DNA of 64,000 nt, taken from contig JAYXKI010000001.1 in NCBI GenBank assembly GCA_037892935.1, forward strand, positions 3,038,001 through 3,102,000, in the 5' to 3' direction. The stretch's first letter is position 1, and each line of letters starts with the position of its first letter. The position numbers and the translations under genes are program-made. Positions 46,971 through 59,852 of the stretch are shown here, in pieces. Source of the DNA: Phlebopus portentosus (Eukaryota; Basidiomycota; Agaricomycetes; Boletales; Boletinellaceae). The notes under the pieces were generated by a model that did not search any database, was not told the DNA's origin, and saw only the letters and a program-made list of their open reading frames with translations.

Positions 46971-49905
46971 CTACAACAACACTTCATCTGCTGAAGCCGC
47001 AGCTGACTGTAACTCTGCTAAGCGCGTTTTCATCTTTGTCTGCAGAACGATAAGTCAATGGTAACGACACAATGACTTTCATACTTACACTTCTAGGAGT
47101 TTCGCTTCCAAAGCTTGTTTCTCGTCTTGAAGCGCCAAGCGCTTCTCCGCGTCGAGTTTCGTGCTGTTGGAGCGCGACTTAGTTTGCAGATTCTCGTTGT
47201 TGACACGGCCCTACTTACAAAACATATCCACCTTGACCGTCATAATGGAGGATCATGGAGTGGTATTTCCATAATGAAGGGCGATGAGACACAGTCAGCA
47301 ACGTGATACCCAGTCGCGTCGCATTTTCCATCATTTTGGTCTCCATATCTAAGGGGACCAAAGACGTTGCCTCATCCAAAATGGCAAACTAATCGGACAT
47401 AAGAGATGATCTCACTTTCTGGAAGGCTATTTCGCACACCTTGGGTTTGTGGTAAAACAACCTAGCCCATGCCATTTTCTGCTGATCGCCTCCACTAAGG
47501 GCATCTCGCCAGTCTCGGGCAGCGTTCCAGCCACCTTCTCGTTCAACGACATGATCCAGTTGGACAACAGCAAGAATGGAAAGTAAGTCATCGTCTGAAA
47601 TACCACCTGTGGTCGTTTCCTTAAACTGAAGCTCGAGCCATGAAATTGAAATATGTATTGCGCACGATCTAGCATATCCTTTTGTGAATGAGGATATGTA
47701 ACCTGGTCTCGAAGGGTGCCAAGTGACAGATACGGTCGCTGAGGGATTAAGAGGAACTCGGATGCTGGAGGTTTCCGAACAATACCACCATAAACAGGCC
47801 AAAGTCCGCCCAATATTCTGAACAGAGACGATTTTCCACAGCCATTAGGTCCAACGATTAACAAATGTTCCTACAGAAGTCCACAGCTTAGCCAATAACG
47901 AAGTGAATGTAGAAATCTAATACTTACCCCGCGCCTCACGTGGAAACTCAAGCTTCTTACAAGAACATCGCCATTGGGAGTCACGATAGGGACGCTCTCA
48001 AACACGATATCCTCTGAGTCTATAATTTTCCCTCTCCCTTTGAGGACTATATGTTCGTATAAACAATGAAGTCATGATTAAATGTCGAATAAAGCTTACG
48101 TTGAGCGTTCTCCTCACTCTTAGCACTGCTAATGAGCTCCTTCTCGTACCTCCCTTTCTTGACGTCAGACATCGTGTCGAGAAGTTCAGATACGCGAGCA
48201 GTATATCCGGCAAGCTCTGATAAATCCTTGTAAGAATACATGACTCGTCCAAATGCATCTGTCGAGGAAGTCAAGAAGCCCATCACTGAAACCATAATCC
48301 AGGAGCCATACCCGATGATGATAAAAGGAGTCGGCGGTTAGTGACAAAGCCTAATATATATGTTACATCACATATTCCCGGGTTTGAAAGAGGAACCCAC
48401 CTTCGGTTCTGCCACCAAGGTCGATGTTCTCCATCCCTGGCATTTTGAAGAATACAGGAATAGCACAGATGCATAGCTGAAAACAGTTCATTACATTTCA
48501 TACCATCAATTGAAGGATGAGGCAACCTACTCCAAAGCTCCCCCATAACCATCTTTTCAAGGGTTAGCCACTTGAGACATAGAGAAGACTATACCCTTAC
48601 TTGATGATGCCCTCTTCTGCAATACCATGCCATACTTTGATCCTGAGGACTCTGTTGACATGTTTGATAAGCCCATAGTAGTCACGTTCAATCAGCATTT
48701 TCTCGGTCTCTTCGCCACCAAAGAATGCAATCTCTTCGGAAAACTCAGCGAGCCGAGAATGTGAGTGACGCAATTGGCCAGTAAGCTGTGCTTCTTCAGC
48801 AGCGTACTTTCCAAAAGGCGGCGTTGATGCTCGCACTGAGGAACAGATAAGTGACACTATGCACAGGCAATAGTATGTCATGACTTACGAAGAGTCGCGG
48901 ATGCTTGAACAAGGCCAGTGAGGAGGACAAGACCCTCCGCACCAACATTCTGCGCTAGCTGGTAATTGTAAAGGCAGACATCCAGGATGGGCTTCGCCAA
49001 GTTGGAATATATCGCGGCAAGGTGGGTTGAAAATCGTTGGATATCTACAGTAATCATCCTGAAGAGCCGCCCATTGAGAATAGGGAATCCGGCAAAGCGA
49101 AACGAACAACGCACTGATCGGGGTTTTGTATGCGATCATCAATATTCGCTATAAAGTAGCCATATTCAGAGTGATGGAGTGTGGTCATACGTGGCCACTT
49201 ACCCATCTTGTAGAATACCATGTTCTGGTCATTATCGGTTCCCAGATATTGTTTCATGACTTCAGCTGTCAAGCGAGTCCTGTACGCGATAGCAAGCTTG
49301 TTCTGAATATAGCTAAGAAGGCTGTTGCATGCTGTGGCGGGAATGGCAACAAGTAGCCAGCGGAGAATATTGAGTAGAAAGGGAAGTGGTTGGGCTCTGA
49401 CTAGAGATGCTACGATCCTAAACAGATTGATCGTATAAACGTGGACTGATCATGATCTAATAGTCCTGACCTACTTCCCGTCCAATGCAGCAACGTAAAG
49501 TGATATTGCTGTCCGAAATATTAGGAGGCTTGAATGATAGAATAATAGTAGTGCCTCTTTGGAACGAAGTCCGGGTATGCATATCCTTAAGATTCTAGAT
49601 AATCTCTCATAGAAGACGGCATCTACCTGGTATTACTTCTTAATGATGATCGTCGGAGAACATTACTGAAAACGCCTTACCGCAACTCTCCCGTGCTTGC
49701 CTTGCTTCACATCCGCCTTTCCCTTACCCTTCCGACTTGACTGATGAGCAGACCTTCCCCATAGACCTTGGAAAGACCAACCGAGAAAGTAAAGGCTAAA
49801 GCTGATCGTTAAGGCTTTCTGTATCGCGGGTCTATGAGCAGCGTAGGCCGCCGTGAGTTGCGAGATCTGAGCTTTCGTCGGACGTAACGTCGACGAGACA
49901 GCCAT
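46971..49905 (-). CDS. Peroxisomal ABCD half-transporter (Pxa/ALD family)
   Basis: A half-size ABC transporter that imports very-long-chain acyl-CoA into peroxisomes as a dimer. ATG at 49905; the N-terminal membrane segment ([20 protein letters not shown]) and basic loop precede the ALD domain [20 protein letters not shown]. The EAA-like motif is [20 protein letters not shown]. The nucleotide-binding domain has Walker A ([20 protein letters not shown]), the signature [20 protein letters not shown], Walker [12 protein letters not shown] and the H-loop [10 protein letters not shown]. About nine or ten short introns. The tail after splicing is helical, ending SADEVLL at 46971; a stop directly after KLLEV in an alternative isoform is possible. 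About 780 residues. Which of Pxa1 or Pxa2 is not decided. Confidence 0.88.
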
Positions 49906-50060
49906 AGCGAGAAGATGACCCGAAGAGTTTGAGGCACGCGAGAAGAGAAGTAAGGTCGATTGGCTAATCGTCAGTCACTGCGTCTGAGTTATGTAATCAT
50001 TCACAGCGTTTCTTACGTAAGCTGACGATTCAAATCAACGAAAGCCGTTCGTTCGCTAGT

Positions 50061-51099
50061 TCAGTTCGGATACTTCTGGTCGTGACTTTTTGACATCGCT
50101 TTTACATACTCGACGACCTCCTTCCAGTCCTTCACCCTCTTGACAATTGGCGGGAGCTCACTATCGACCTTTTCTTTCTTCCACCATTCTTCTCCATGCT
50201 CGAATTCCAGACGTTCTTTGTATCCGAGATGATCCTCCGGATTCTCCAGTTTGGATACCCTCCGGTTCCAACTGTAGTCTCCAAACAAAAGAACAGGAAT
50301 GGGTGGCGACGCATCCTGCGCACAAGCAAGTGCGTTTTCCGCAGAGTCATCGATCAGTAATCTAGCGTTTAGTCTGTGGCAAACCTAAAGGTGTGCTTCG
50401 TCATTCGTGAAATACTTGAATTTGAGCCAGAAAGGTTACCTCCGGCTTCCCTAATTTGACTTGAACTTCGTTCGCTTCTTCGTCTTTGAGGAACATACCT
50501 GTGCATACGATATCATCAAACATATCTGAGGATAATTAAAGAATTCTTTGATTAATCGTAGCTCTTGAAAGAAAGAAAAAGGCGCTTACTCGAGAAGTGC
50601 TGGTCTATCCACTGCTTAGTTATAGGCAGTTGTTCCGCATGTCTAGCTGTGATTATGATGAGCTTATATCCCATCTCTTTGAGAGCTTTCACTCCTTCTA
50701 GTGCACCCGACACAGGCTTCGGGAACACTAGATTCGTCGCGTAAAAGTCCTTCACTTTGTCATGCGTCTCTACTGGTGTCCCCCAATCCGGATTCTATGT
50801 TCCACTACCATCAGCACTGAACAACCCGAAAGCTTCAGGTTATTTGATACCTTCCAGTAGTGATAATCTATCAAGCGTGAGTATCAGAAAGACATACATA
50901 ATAAATATAAACAGGTCGTGTCCTTACAGTGAAAATCATCAAGCGTCATACGGGTTCCATATTTCGCGTTATGCCCTTTTCATGTAAAGTCAAATTTAGC
51001 ACAGACCAGATCTGCATGTCCTCTGAACTCACAATCAGCAACTGCTTGGTTTGTTTGACTGAGTACATCGTCAAGGTCAACAGCAATGACACAAGGCAT
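50061..51099 (-). CDS. HAD-superfamily 5'-nucleotidase-like protein (NT5C-type)
   Basis: A phosphatase-like protein of the haloacid dehalogenase superfamily. The start MPCVIAVDLDDVLSQTNQAV carries motif I (D-x-D-D-V/T). An intron within the next codon is followed by WHNAKYGTRMTLDDFH. Motif II is YKLIIITARHAEQLPITKQW and motif IV is NARLLIDDSAENALACA, with LFGDYSWNRRVSKLENPEDH next. The tail is charged and ends SHDQKYPN. About 240 residues over five exons, typical for this fungal group. Substrate unknown; related nucleotidases act on deoxyribonucleotides. The start is supported by the motif at residue 8; an alternative upstream frame has no motif. Confidence 0.82.
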
Positions 51100-51294
51100 G
51101 ATGGCTGGCTATTGGGAAGAATATGGAACTCAAAACCTAAATTGCTCTCGCATTTTCTATTACGCGGCCCGGAGAGCCAATCATGACTCCATCTTATCTT
51201 ATCAATCAAAGCCAGATGACTCGATGACTTTTAACTATTCATGATTCGTATTTTGTACAATACAAAAGTGACCGCGTATTTAATTCTCATTACA

Positions 51295-52031
51295 TTATAC
51301 AACCTGCGTAATCTTTAGAATTCAGTGTTAGAAAACGTGTATCGAATGATGAATAAATAAACAGCTCACCTTCCCTGTCTTAACGTCGTAAATCCATCCA
51401 GTGATCGTAGTTCCATCTAGAACTAGAGGGTGCTGTTTCAAATACCCAACATCGTCCTTCACGCTCTTCTCGACTTCCGCGAATGGCAAAAAGTCAATAG
51501 TATCGATTTCTTTTGCCGCAGATGGGTACTTCTCCTTGAGTATTTTCTTTAAGTCCTCGTTCTTAAATGTGAGCATGCCGCAGTCCGTGTGGTGGAAGAG
51601 GGCAATCTCGCGAGTGCCAAGAAGTTGCTGAGAGATGACGACGCTGCGTAATGCCTCCTTTCTGTAGTCAAGAACGGTGAGTTTAAATACTGTTTGCTTC
51701 ATTCAGTCTACGGTGAGACTTACGCGACGCCACCCGCATTTCGGATTACATGGGCGTCTCCTTCTTTGATACCCAGGTGTGCGGCCGGGCTAGCAGTTCG
51801 ATACATCAGCTTTGCTCAAGTTTGAAGTCTATATTCAGACGAGAACGTACTCAAGACGCGCATCCATGCAAGTCACTGCCATGATATTGAGCTTCATTCT
51901 ATGACAAATGTAAGTTGCCTACCGATGGTCAATTTCTTCCCTGGAGGAAGAGGCAAGCTTCCTTTCTCGCCAAAGCCAGCTACATACTTCTCGTTCGCTG
52001 GGATGAAGTCTCTGTGGTTCTGCAGAGACAT
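51295..52031 (-). CDS. Beta-carbonic anhydrase
   Basis: A zinc enzyme interconverting CO2 and bicarbonate. ATG at 52031 gives MSLQNHRDFIPANEKYVAGF and KGSLPLPPGKKLT. Five exons then join as IVTCMDARL, DPAAHLGIKEGDAHVIRNAG, AKEALRSVVISQQLLGTREI and ALFHHTDCGMLTFKNEDLKK. The zinc ligands are the cysteine of TCMDAR and the histidine and cysteine of HHTDCG; the Asp-Arg dyad is in MDAR. Ends ITGWIYDVKTGK plus two valines at 51295 after the last intron. About 170-175 residues, a small beta-CA like the short class in fungi. The joins were chosen to keep the zinc motif in frame. Confidence 0.9.
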
Positions 52032-52967
52032 GACGGAGGAGAAAGTGAGATTTCCAATGACAACTCCGGGTTTGTGGTATTTAAATATCGGGGGAATCTA
52101 AGGCAGGATGTAAGGCGCAATGGCGCGGTCACCATTGCGCCATTTGTTGACATTGAGAAATGTATCGCCGAGTGCGAGTGAATCAGGTTAGAAAGGCATG
52201 TCTACGGACTTTCGAACCGAGCTAGCATCGTGGAGCGAAGGCTAAGGAGAAGCATGACCGACAGAATCCGCCGGCAAATCAGGATTCAAATGCAAGAAAC
52301 TGAGATTGGTGACTGGCAAGCAAATCCTTGAAAAAAAATTTTCAACAATTTAAAGATTAGGACCATAAAATACCAATGAAGCATTTTTGGTGATGATTCT
52401 TGGTTGCGATCGAGTGAAGGAGAATTATCTTCTTGAGGGATGAAGAGTTAGAAAAGGAAATTATCGGTCATGTGACTTGAACTTTCATGGTGAAGGTACT
52501 TGAATTGACATATACTGGACAAGAAACAATTTCTTCTGACATAAATATAGTACATATATACATACAATAAGGTTTCTAGGAAAGATGAAACTGCTTCCAG
52601 GTACTTTTTGCAATGAAATATTGAGTTTTGGAAAGACAAAAAGCTGACTCTCCCTACAATTTTTTGATGCTGCAAAAGTCTTCCAGAACCATTTCATGTG
52701 CTCATATTGAGGCATGAGAGTCCTAATTTTTCTCCTAAAGGTCTGACCATTCAAATTCAGGGAAATATAGCTTCAGTATGATCACCAGTCATAATATCTT
52801 TCATATTGGTCATGTATTTTAATGAGATAGAGAGATGACAAGGCTTGATGTCGATCATCATCATTCGAATGTCGATCGGTCGATCTGACGATCGCGTTCA
52901 TGAGTCGAGATCACGTGCCAATTCAGCCCATTTGATCCTCGTTTCTTTCAACTGCATCGAAAACTCC
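52032..52967. other. Long AT-rich intergenic
   Basis: About 940 bp between two divergent genes. The part at 52,320-52,850 is strongly AT-rich with short open frames that have no recognisable content. A perfect inverted repeat lies close to the carbonic anhydrase start. Confidence 0.45.
52114..52141. promoter_or_regulatory. 10-bp perfect inverted repeat upstream of beta-carbonic anhydrase
   Basis: Arms GGCGCAATGG and CCATTGCGCC are separated by eight bases, 83 bp upstream of the start codon. It could be a palindromic protein-binding site or a 5' UTR hairpin. No known factor is assigned. Confidence 0.45.
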
Positions 52968-55955
52968 ATGTCATCAGTGCACATACGGGCTTTGCTGCAA
53001 GGACCCGACCTGAACAGGTCCATAAATTACGCCATAAATACTCTTAATTCCTCTTTCCCGTCATTTCAACATGTGAATTCTGGAACGGGGCTGGCAGACG
53101 CCATAAACGAAGCGCGTGCAAGTTCAGAGGATTACGACATACAGGTCCGTTTACAGAACTTTCAAGTCATTTCGTGTGCTCATAACTCTTTCTCCTAGAA
53201 TAGCTGGCGGCCTCGCAAGAGAATTTAAGGAAACTTATCCATGAAACCCGCTCCAGGGCGAAGGAGCAGCTTGTCACCGCACAGGAGCTCTCGCTGCTGC
53301 GGCATTCCCTTTCAGATGAGGTTTCTAGTCTTACTGAAGAGCTGGAGTCAACTACGACTTTGAAAGGCTCCGAACTTTCCTTACTCGAGGAGATCGAAAC
53401 TCTACATCGTAATCTCAGAGAATTGGAGAACGTGAAGGGATATGTTCAGATCATTCACCGGGCACTACAGCTCAGGTCTGTTGATTGATGTGACTTTAAT
53501 CGAAGATTACTGATCTCGCGCAGTGAGCAGACGATTCAGAGTGTTGAGCAAGTAGCTCCGACAGCCTCTATATCCGAAGTCTCCCTGGCAGATTATGTGC
53601 TTCTGCAACAATTAGTGCATGGCATCCGGAAAACATGTGAACAGGCCAAGAATAACACTGGACAGGACGTCAAGCTTGTCTCTTTCCTTGCAGATCTGGT
53701 AGACAAAACGTGGTTACGCATGAAGGATGTGCTATCTTCGTATGTAGTTTCGATCCGCTTCAAAGCGCTTGTACTCATGGATGGGTCAGAACGTTGCTAT
53801 CTGCTGCAGAGGGACTTCACTGGCCAATGCCTGTTGACTTTGCAACTGCAAATGTAGACGTTCGACGGGCCTTTGAAAGGGCATTTTCAAATTTACTGAA
53901 ATTGCAAGAGATGTGCGTACTGTTTTATTATCTCCTGCTGAATGTTTTGTCTGATTGCCCAGCGCCATCAGCGGTGAAAAACTAAACACCGAAGGAGAGG
54001 ATACGGGATCATCAAAAGATGGCATATATCCTTTCCAAGCTCTCGTCCGACCAATTTCTCAGAGGTTTAAATATCATTTTGAAGGCACACGGCAAACAAA
54101 CAGACTAGACAAGGTGCGACGTCTGTATCTGTTAAATTATGGTACTTTGCAGCAACTTTTTGGTAGCCCGAATGGTATTTCGCGCACATCTTGAACGTGT
54201 CGCATGAGCATCGTCTATTCCTAGAATCAGTTATTCAACGTCTTTTGCAATCCTCAAGATACTCGTCAATCAATGCTTGGGTAAGAAGTCAAACTCAGTC
54301 TTACTGTTCTGTATATAAACTTCGTCATTAGCGTGAATTCACCCGACTGCTCCTTCCTATACTCGGAAGGAAGATAAAACGTTCTATGCCTACACTTCTC
54401 GCTCACCCACCCTTACTGGCTCATACTATCTATCAATCTCTTGCGTTTGATGAAGCGCTTCGAGAAGTCAGATTCGATCTAGTGGGTACTTTGGACAAGA
54501 CAAAGAAAGGACCGAGGAAATGGGAAGGAACCAGCAATTTTATCCTAGGTAACAAGGACTGGTTTGATGCTTGGTTGGAGGGTGAACGCAAATGTAAGCA
54601 TTTCCTTGTTTCATTATTCAGAACATCAGCTCATTCGACTTGCTAGTTGCCGAAGATCAGTTCAACGACATCATTACATCGCCTGATACATGGCATATCT
54701 CTGACGACACAGCGGCCGAATCAGACGAAAGTGAAGTCCGGCCTACTAATTCCGCGCGGCGCGTTAAGGCCTTGATTGAGAGAATAACTGGTGCGTCCGT
54801 GCCGCGCGCAAAATAGGATGCTACCCGCTAATACAACGCAGATCGATATAGAACACTTCCTCGGCTCGAGCACAAGACACGTTTCCTCACTGATGTGCAA
54901 ATCCCCATACTGGAAATGTATCACTCGCGCATTTCAGACTCTTTAGATGCCTTCGAGACGCTTTCCTCATTCCTTGTCCGAGCTGTACCCGGTGCTCTTG
55001 TTGGTCAACCCAGTCACGGAATGAACGGGAAGAATTTGACGGCGGGGGTGGAGGGTTCTCAGCGTCTCATAAAAGCGTATGTGAGCTCAAGATGGATAGT
55101 GCATGTCATGTCGAGTTGGGGAGAAGATATCGTTTGTGCTCTCTTTGGAACTTTTTTTCTTTGCGACGATAACTTTTATCTTGTAGTTCTTCTTGGAGCT
55201 TTGGCAACAAATACGCGAGGATATCTCATTATGGAATCAAATCAAAAGTATCGGTGCTTTGCCGGATCCCAGTGTGGTGAATGACGAGGGCACGATCTTT
55301 GAAGCTCTCATTTTTCGGTACAACAAATTAGCTGAGCACGCAGAGGATTTGCTAGTCAAGCAAATCACAGGCGAGGTCGAAGCAGATCTGAAGGCTCACC
55401 TGTTCAAGTCGGTGGTTCCAATGATATCTGTCGGTCAGATCGCTGATTTTCTTTGCTCTTAGACAACCAGATCCTAGTGAAGGCGAGGATACAGTTATCT
55501 CGCAAACACTTCTGAAGCCCATCGCACAGCTCTCTGCCCACCTTTCTTTCCTGACGAAATGCCTTCCGCTACCTATGGCTATAAATCTCTATCGACGCAT
55601 TGCTGGACACATTGCAAATCACATCCTGCAACGCCAGGTGCTTTATCGTGGTCGATCACGAATGTCTTTGAAACAAGGGCGAGAGGTCCTGGAAGAGGCA
55701 ATCCTTTGGGTGGAGGCATGTCGAATGGCGATGGGCTCTTCGGGTTTGCGACGCGTCGAAGGTCCTTGGGAACGGCTGCTTGAGGCTGGCCGCCTCCTTA
55801 GTCTGGAGGAAGAAGCTTTCCAACAGATGGTCAGTTTTGCTCGATTTGGAGATGACAGACAATACGAAGTGCTGGCGGAAGCAATCGGGATTTCTGAGAT
55901 GAATACGAATGATGTCCTTGCTGTGCTAAATGCCAGGGAAGACTTTCCTAGATAG
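52968..55955 (+). CDS. RINT-1/Tip20 family vesicle tethering protein (Dsl1/NZR complex)
   Basis: A subunit of the tethering complex for Golgi-to-ER vesicles. ATG at 52968 gives MSSVHIRALLQGPDLNRSIN. An N-terminal coiled-coil region (SLTEELESTTTLKGSELSLL, then LHRNLRELENVKGYVQIIH) precedes the helical body: GLHWPMPVDFATANVDVRRA, FEGTRQTNRLDKPEWYFAHI, WREFTRLLLPILGRKI, and RYRTLPRLEHKTRFLTDVQI (a family signature close to the RINT1 consensus). The C-terminal part includes ELWQQIREDISLWNQIKSIG and AINLYRRIAGHIANHILQRQ, ending LNAREDFPR. About 800 residues, nine or ten exons, as in other filamentous fungi. Confidence 0.87.
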
Positions 55956-55987
55956 CTGAATCTGTATGCAATTGCAGGCAATCGTCG

Positions 55988-56026
55988 CTTTTTTCTTTTT
56001 CTTTTTCTTTTTCTTTTTCTTTTTTT
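55988..56026. repeat. (CTTTTT)n microsatellite
   Basis: Six tandem CTTTTT-type units just after the RINT-1/Tip20 stop codon. Confidence 0.9.
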
Positions 56027-56208
56027 ATCGGTATGAGTTGCTCCGGCCCGGCGGCTTGAAGCACGTGTGCTGACGTTGTGCATGACGACGACGAGATGCA
56101 TTCATCCACTCTCAGGATACGAAACGCGCCAGATATATATAATCAGTCAACCACCATGGGATCCCGCTGTCAACGTTCTTCACTCCTCACTCATCAACAA
56201 TAATCATA

Positions 56209-56856
<648 letters not shown>

Positions 56857-57358
56857 GACGTCTTAAGAGTATGTAAGGAATACAATTCTGGGAATACAAT
56901 ATATTAGAAGTAGAAGCATTGTGTGGAGTGTATAAGAATGGACAAGACTTGCACCAGTTGAGAATAGCTTAAATAGGCATTGTCTTATGGCTGCAAGAAA
57001 TGTATATCACATACAACAAGTGCCAATAATTTTGTTAATATTTAATACATTACGATGTATGTGGAAGACATGTGGAAGATTACACGAGTGCTCAAGAAAT
57101 ATGTCTCTCGCCAATCGCATAAAAAGTACACACAAAGCATAGCGTCCATTGACAGTGTGCACCTTCGTGACCAGGTCGAAGCGCCTGGGAGACCGTTCTG
57201 CTTCCAGTTTGGCACACAATACTTCAATTTCACAGCAAAAATTACATTGTAATTATCGACAGCTAGGACAGGATAGCGAATGTTCACAGCAACAATAAAG
57301 CATTGACTCGCGAGAGACAGCAATGACGATGGAAACCGGAAAAAAATAATGAATACAA
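56857..57358. other. Junction region between broken epimerase and transposon gene
   Basis: About 500 bp of AT-rich sequence with no homology that I recognise. The left end of the transposon is expected within 56,786-57,358; no terminal repeat could be fixed by eye. Confidence 0.4.
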
Positions 57359-59852
57359 CTACCTACGTTTACTGTTATATTGAATCGTCTCCGGGGTTTT
57401 GCAGTGAAGAGTAGGCATACGCTTAAAGTACTCGACAAACGTCTCCGCATAGAAGGTGATAAGGTACTGAAAATCAGCAACGCAGGCTTTGTAGCCGGGC
57501 CACGTGGACAGTATCGACTGCAACAACGAAATGTTCTCGTTATCGAAGCACACCGGTTCGTCCCAGTACTCGAATTGAAAGTCCAGATCCGGCACCACAG
57601 CCTCCCTCAAGTTACGGCCCCTAAAATAGACGTTCCTATTGAAAATTCTACTGATCGTGACGTTCCTTTGATGTATTTCGGCAGCGGTCATGTTTTCGCG
57701 AGGGACAACAACATAATCTAGCGCATAGAACTCGCATCTGAAGAGGAGCTCGCATAGTTCCCACTGGACCTCCATTCTCAGACTCCTGTCTTTCTTTATC
57801 GTCTCGGCCGACACCTTCTTATGACACCAGATCTGCTCTTGTGTTTTGTCAAATGGGTCCAAGTGGCGTTCGGCGTGGAGTACCACCTTAATCGTCGCGA
57901 CGTCCGCAACCCGTTGCCTCTTGGCTAACGGGGTATCTTGCGGTTCATGTTTGTGGTCGCGGAGGCGCGAAGAGGATGTCTCCGGCATTCGGTCATAAAT
58001 TTTTTTCACGAACGGACACGTCGTGTTTGGTGCTAATGGCGTCGATTTTGCGTAATCACCGTGCAGGATAACACGCCAATCGCGCATCTTTCGCCAAACG
58101 CATCTATCGAAGTACCCGCTTTCAAGGATCATATCAATCAAGGCCGGTTTAATGCGAATGTAGTTCAAATACAGTTCGGCAGTCTTGTCCTCGTCTTGAT
58201 GAATGAGCAGAAACGGCGGAGGAAGCGGATACAGAGCTGGATGGCTCCTATCGTCTGGAATCGGCGCAATACTCTCCAAGCACTGCCGAACTACCGGGTG
58301 ATACGCAGGCAGGTCGGGCTGCCCACCTATGCTGTCCGGAATATAAAGAACGCGAGCGTGATTGACGTTTGGCTCGGACTTCAGCTTCGCAACGCGCGAC
58401 TGCTTCGGGGATTTTGCGCCTGCTCCTTGAGATTGCTTATTGCCAGAGTTGTCTTTGGCCGAGCAGTTACTTCCAGAAGCATTCCCAGAGTTCCCTGTCT
58501 TGGGGCTGCGTACGGGAGCCATGACTAGAGAAGGAGGCGGTGATTGACTACGACGCCGCTTCAAATTGCGAGTAACCGACAAGTCGCCTTTCTGGAATTC
58601 GTATATTTCGTCTAGGAGCCCGCGAATATGGTTCTCCCCCATGAAATGGTTTACTGACTCTTCGCGCATGTGCGCGTCGAGACGAAATGCAAGTCCGTCG
58701 AGAATTGGTCGACCTTTGAATTTCATGACTTCTGGTGACAAGAATCTCATCCACGGTATAGGCTTTTGGATTTCGTAGACCTTTCCCTTGAATTGGCGAT
58801 TCCCGCAAATGAACCAGACCGGTATTCCGATCCGATACAGATGGTAGGCAGTATCACTCTGAGTAGTGAAAGCGCCACGCACGTTCAAAATCTTGGAAGA
58901 GAAATCGATATCTGAGTCGATCCTGGGCACGACTTCCTTCAGAAACGTGTGCAGTCCGTGAAGCTCCAGCAACGCCCTCTGTGCATCGCGCCACGCAGAC
59001 AGAGCCTCCCGCCAGGACATTCTGAGTGACTCCATACGCTGCAAGCTCAGCTTGTAAGTACGAATGCACCTTTGGTAGACCTTCTTTGAATCTCCATCCG
59101 TCTGCTCTTTCCCACGTTCACGGCCGACCTTTTCTGTCATTCCAGCGACGATCCAAAACGCCTTATCGAGCTCTGCCATTACTGTCTCAGTAAATGAGCC
59201 GAATGATATCCCATTGTTGCGATCGTAGTCGTCCGGACATGTCACGAAGTCCTTGCCTTGTACTGGATCGTAGAAGTGTATTTGCCAGTGTTTCGTAGAA
59301 TTCCTCTCGACCGAACGTCCCGTGTGATTGTCTCGTATTGAAGGTATGCAGGCGTGGTGCGAGAAATTTTGACAGTAAAACTGAGGCCACAAGGTATACT
59401 CGTGTCCGCCCCAAAAGCCATCATCGTGCTTGACAATGCCATATTCGCCCAGCAGAGGATACTCGGGAATCCATTCCGCGTTCGGTGTGACGACGATGTA
59501 GTTGGAGTAGTTCATTTCTGCTGCAATTCGAGCATCACAGGCACGAGCTTTTTCACCCTCTCCTTCAAACATCAAGAAACCATGTCAGTACTTCCTCGGT
59601 ATTCTTGTTTATCTGCTTACGCAAATCGTGGGTCTTTTTTACCAAGGCAGGCTCCGGCCAAACGACTCCCCAACCATCGCCAGGTTTAGATGCCGACTGA
59701 GCAGTAGGCCATCGCTCACTCGCGATGCCACGAATGCCACGAGTGCCTTGGGAACAGTGTTTTGGCGAGGCGGCAGGTTCACTATGCTTCAGTACTTTTA
59801 TAATGGGCCCAGCGTCAGACGAATCGTCTGAATCGTACGTGTGCTCGATCAT
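57359..59852 (-). CDS. Large transposon-associated protein of unknown function
   Basis: Two exons encode about 810 residues with no frame breaks. Exon 1 starts MIEHTYDSDDSSDAGPIIKV; the 58-nt intron (59563-59620, GTAAGC donor) joins KKTHDLR to EGEKARACDARIAAEMNYSN. Recognisable features are a segment AYHLYRIGIPVWFICGNRQF, a serine/arginine-rich middle with nuclear-signal-like LKRRRSQSPPPS, a GNASGSNCSAKDNSGN spacer, and a C-terminal block WELCELLFRCEFYALDYVVV and STWPGYKACVADFQYLI. I recall similar proteins beside Plavaka-type transposases in agaricomycete genomes, but this is memory, not a search. No catalytic motif that I can name is present. It could be a transposon accessory factor or cargo. 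Start and frame appear sound, so the gene may still be expressed. Confidence 0.72.

Noticed and set aside
59563..59620. An apparent frameshift in the unknown transposon gene.
   Set aside because: A 58-nt GTAAGC-AG intron joins DLR to EGEKAR in frame.
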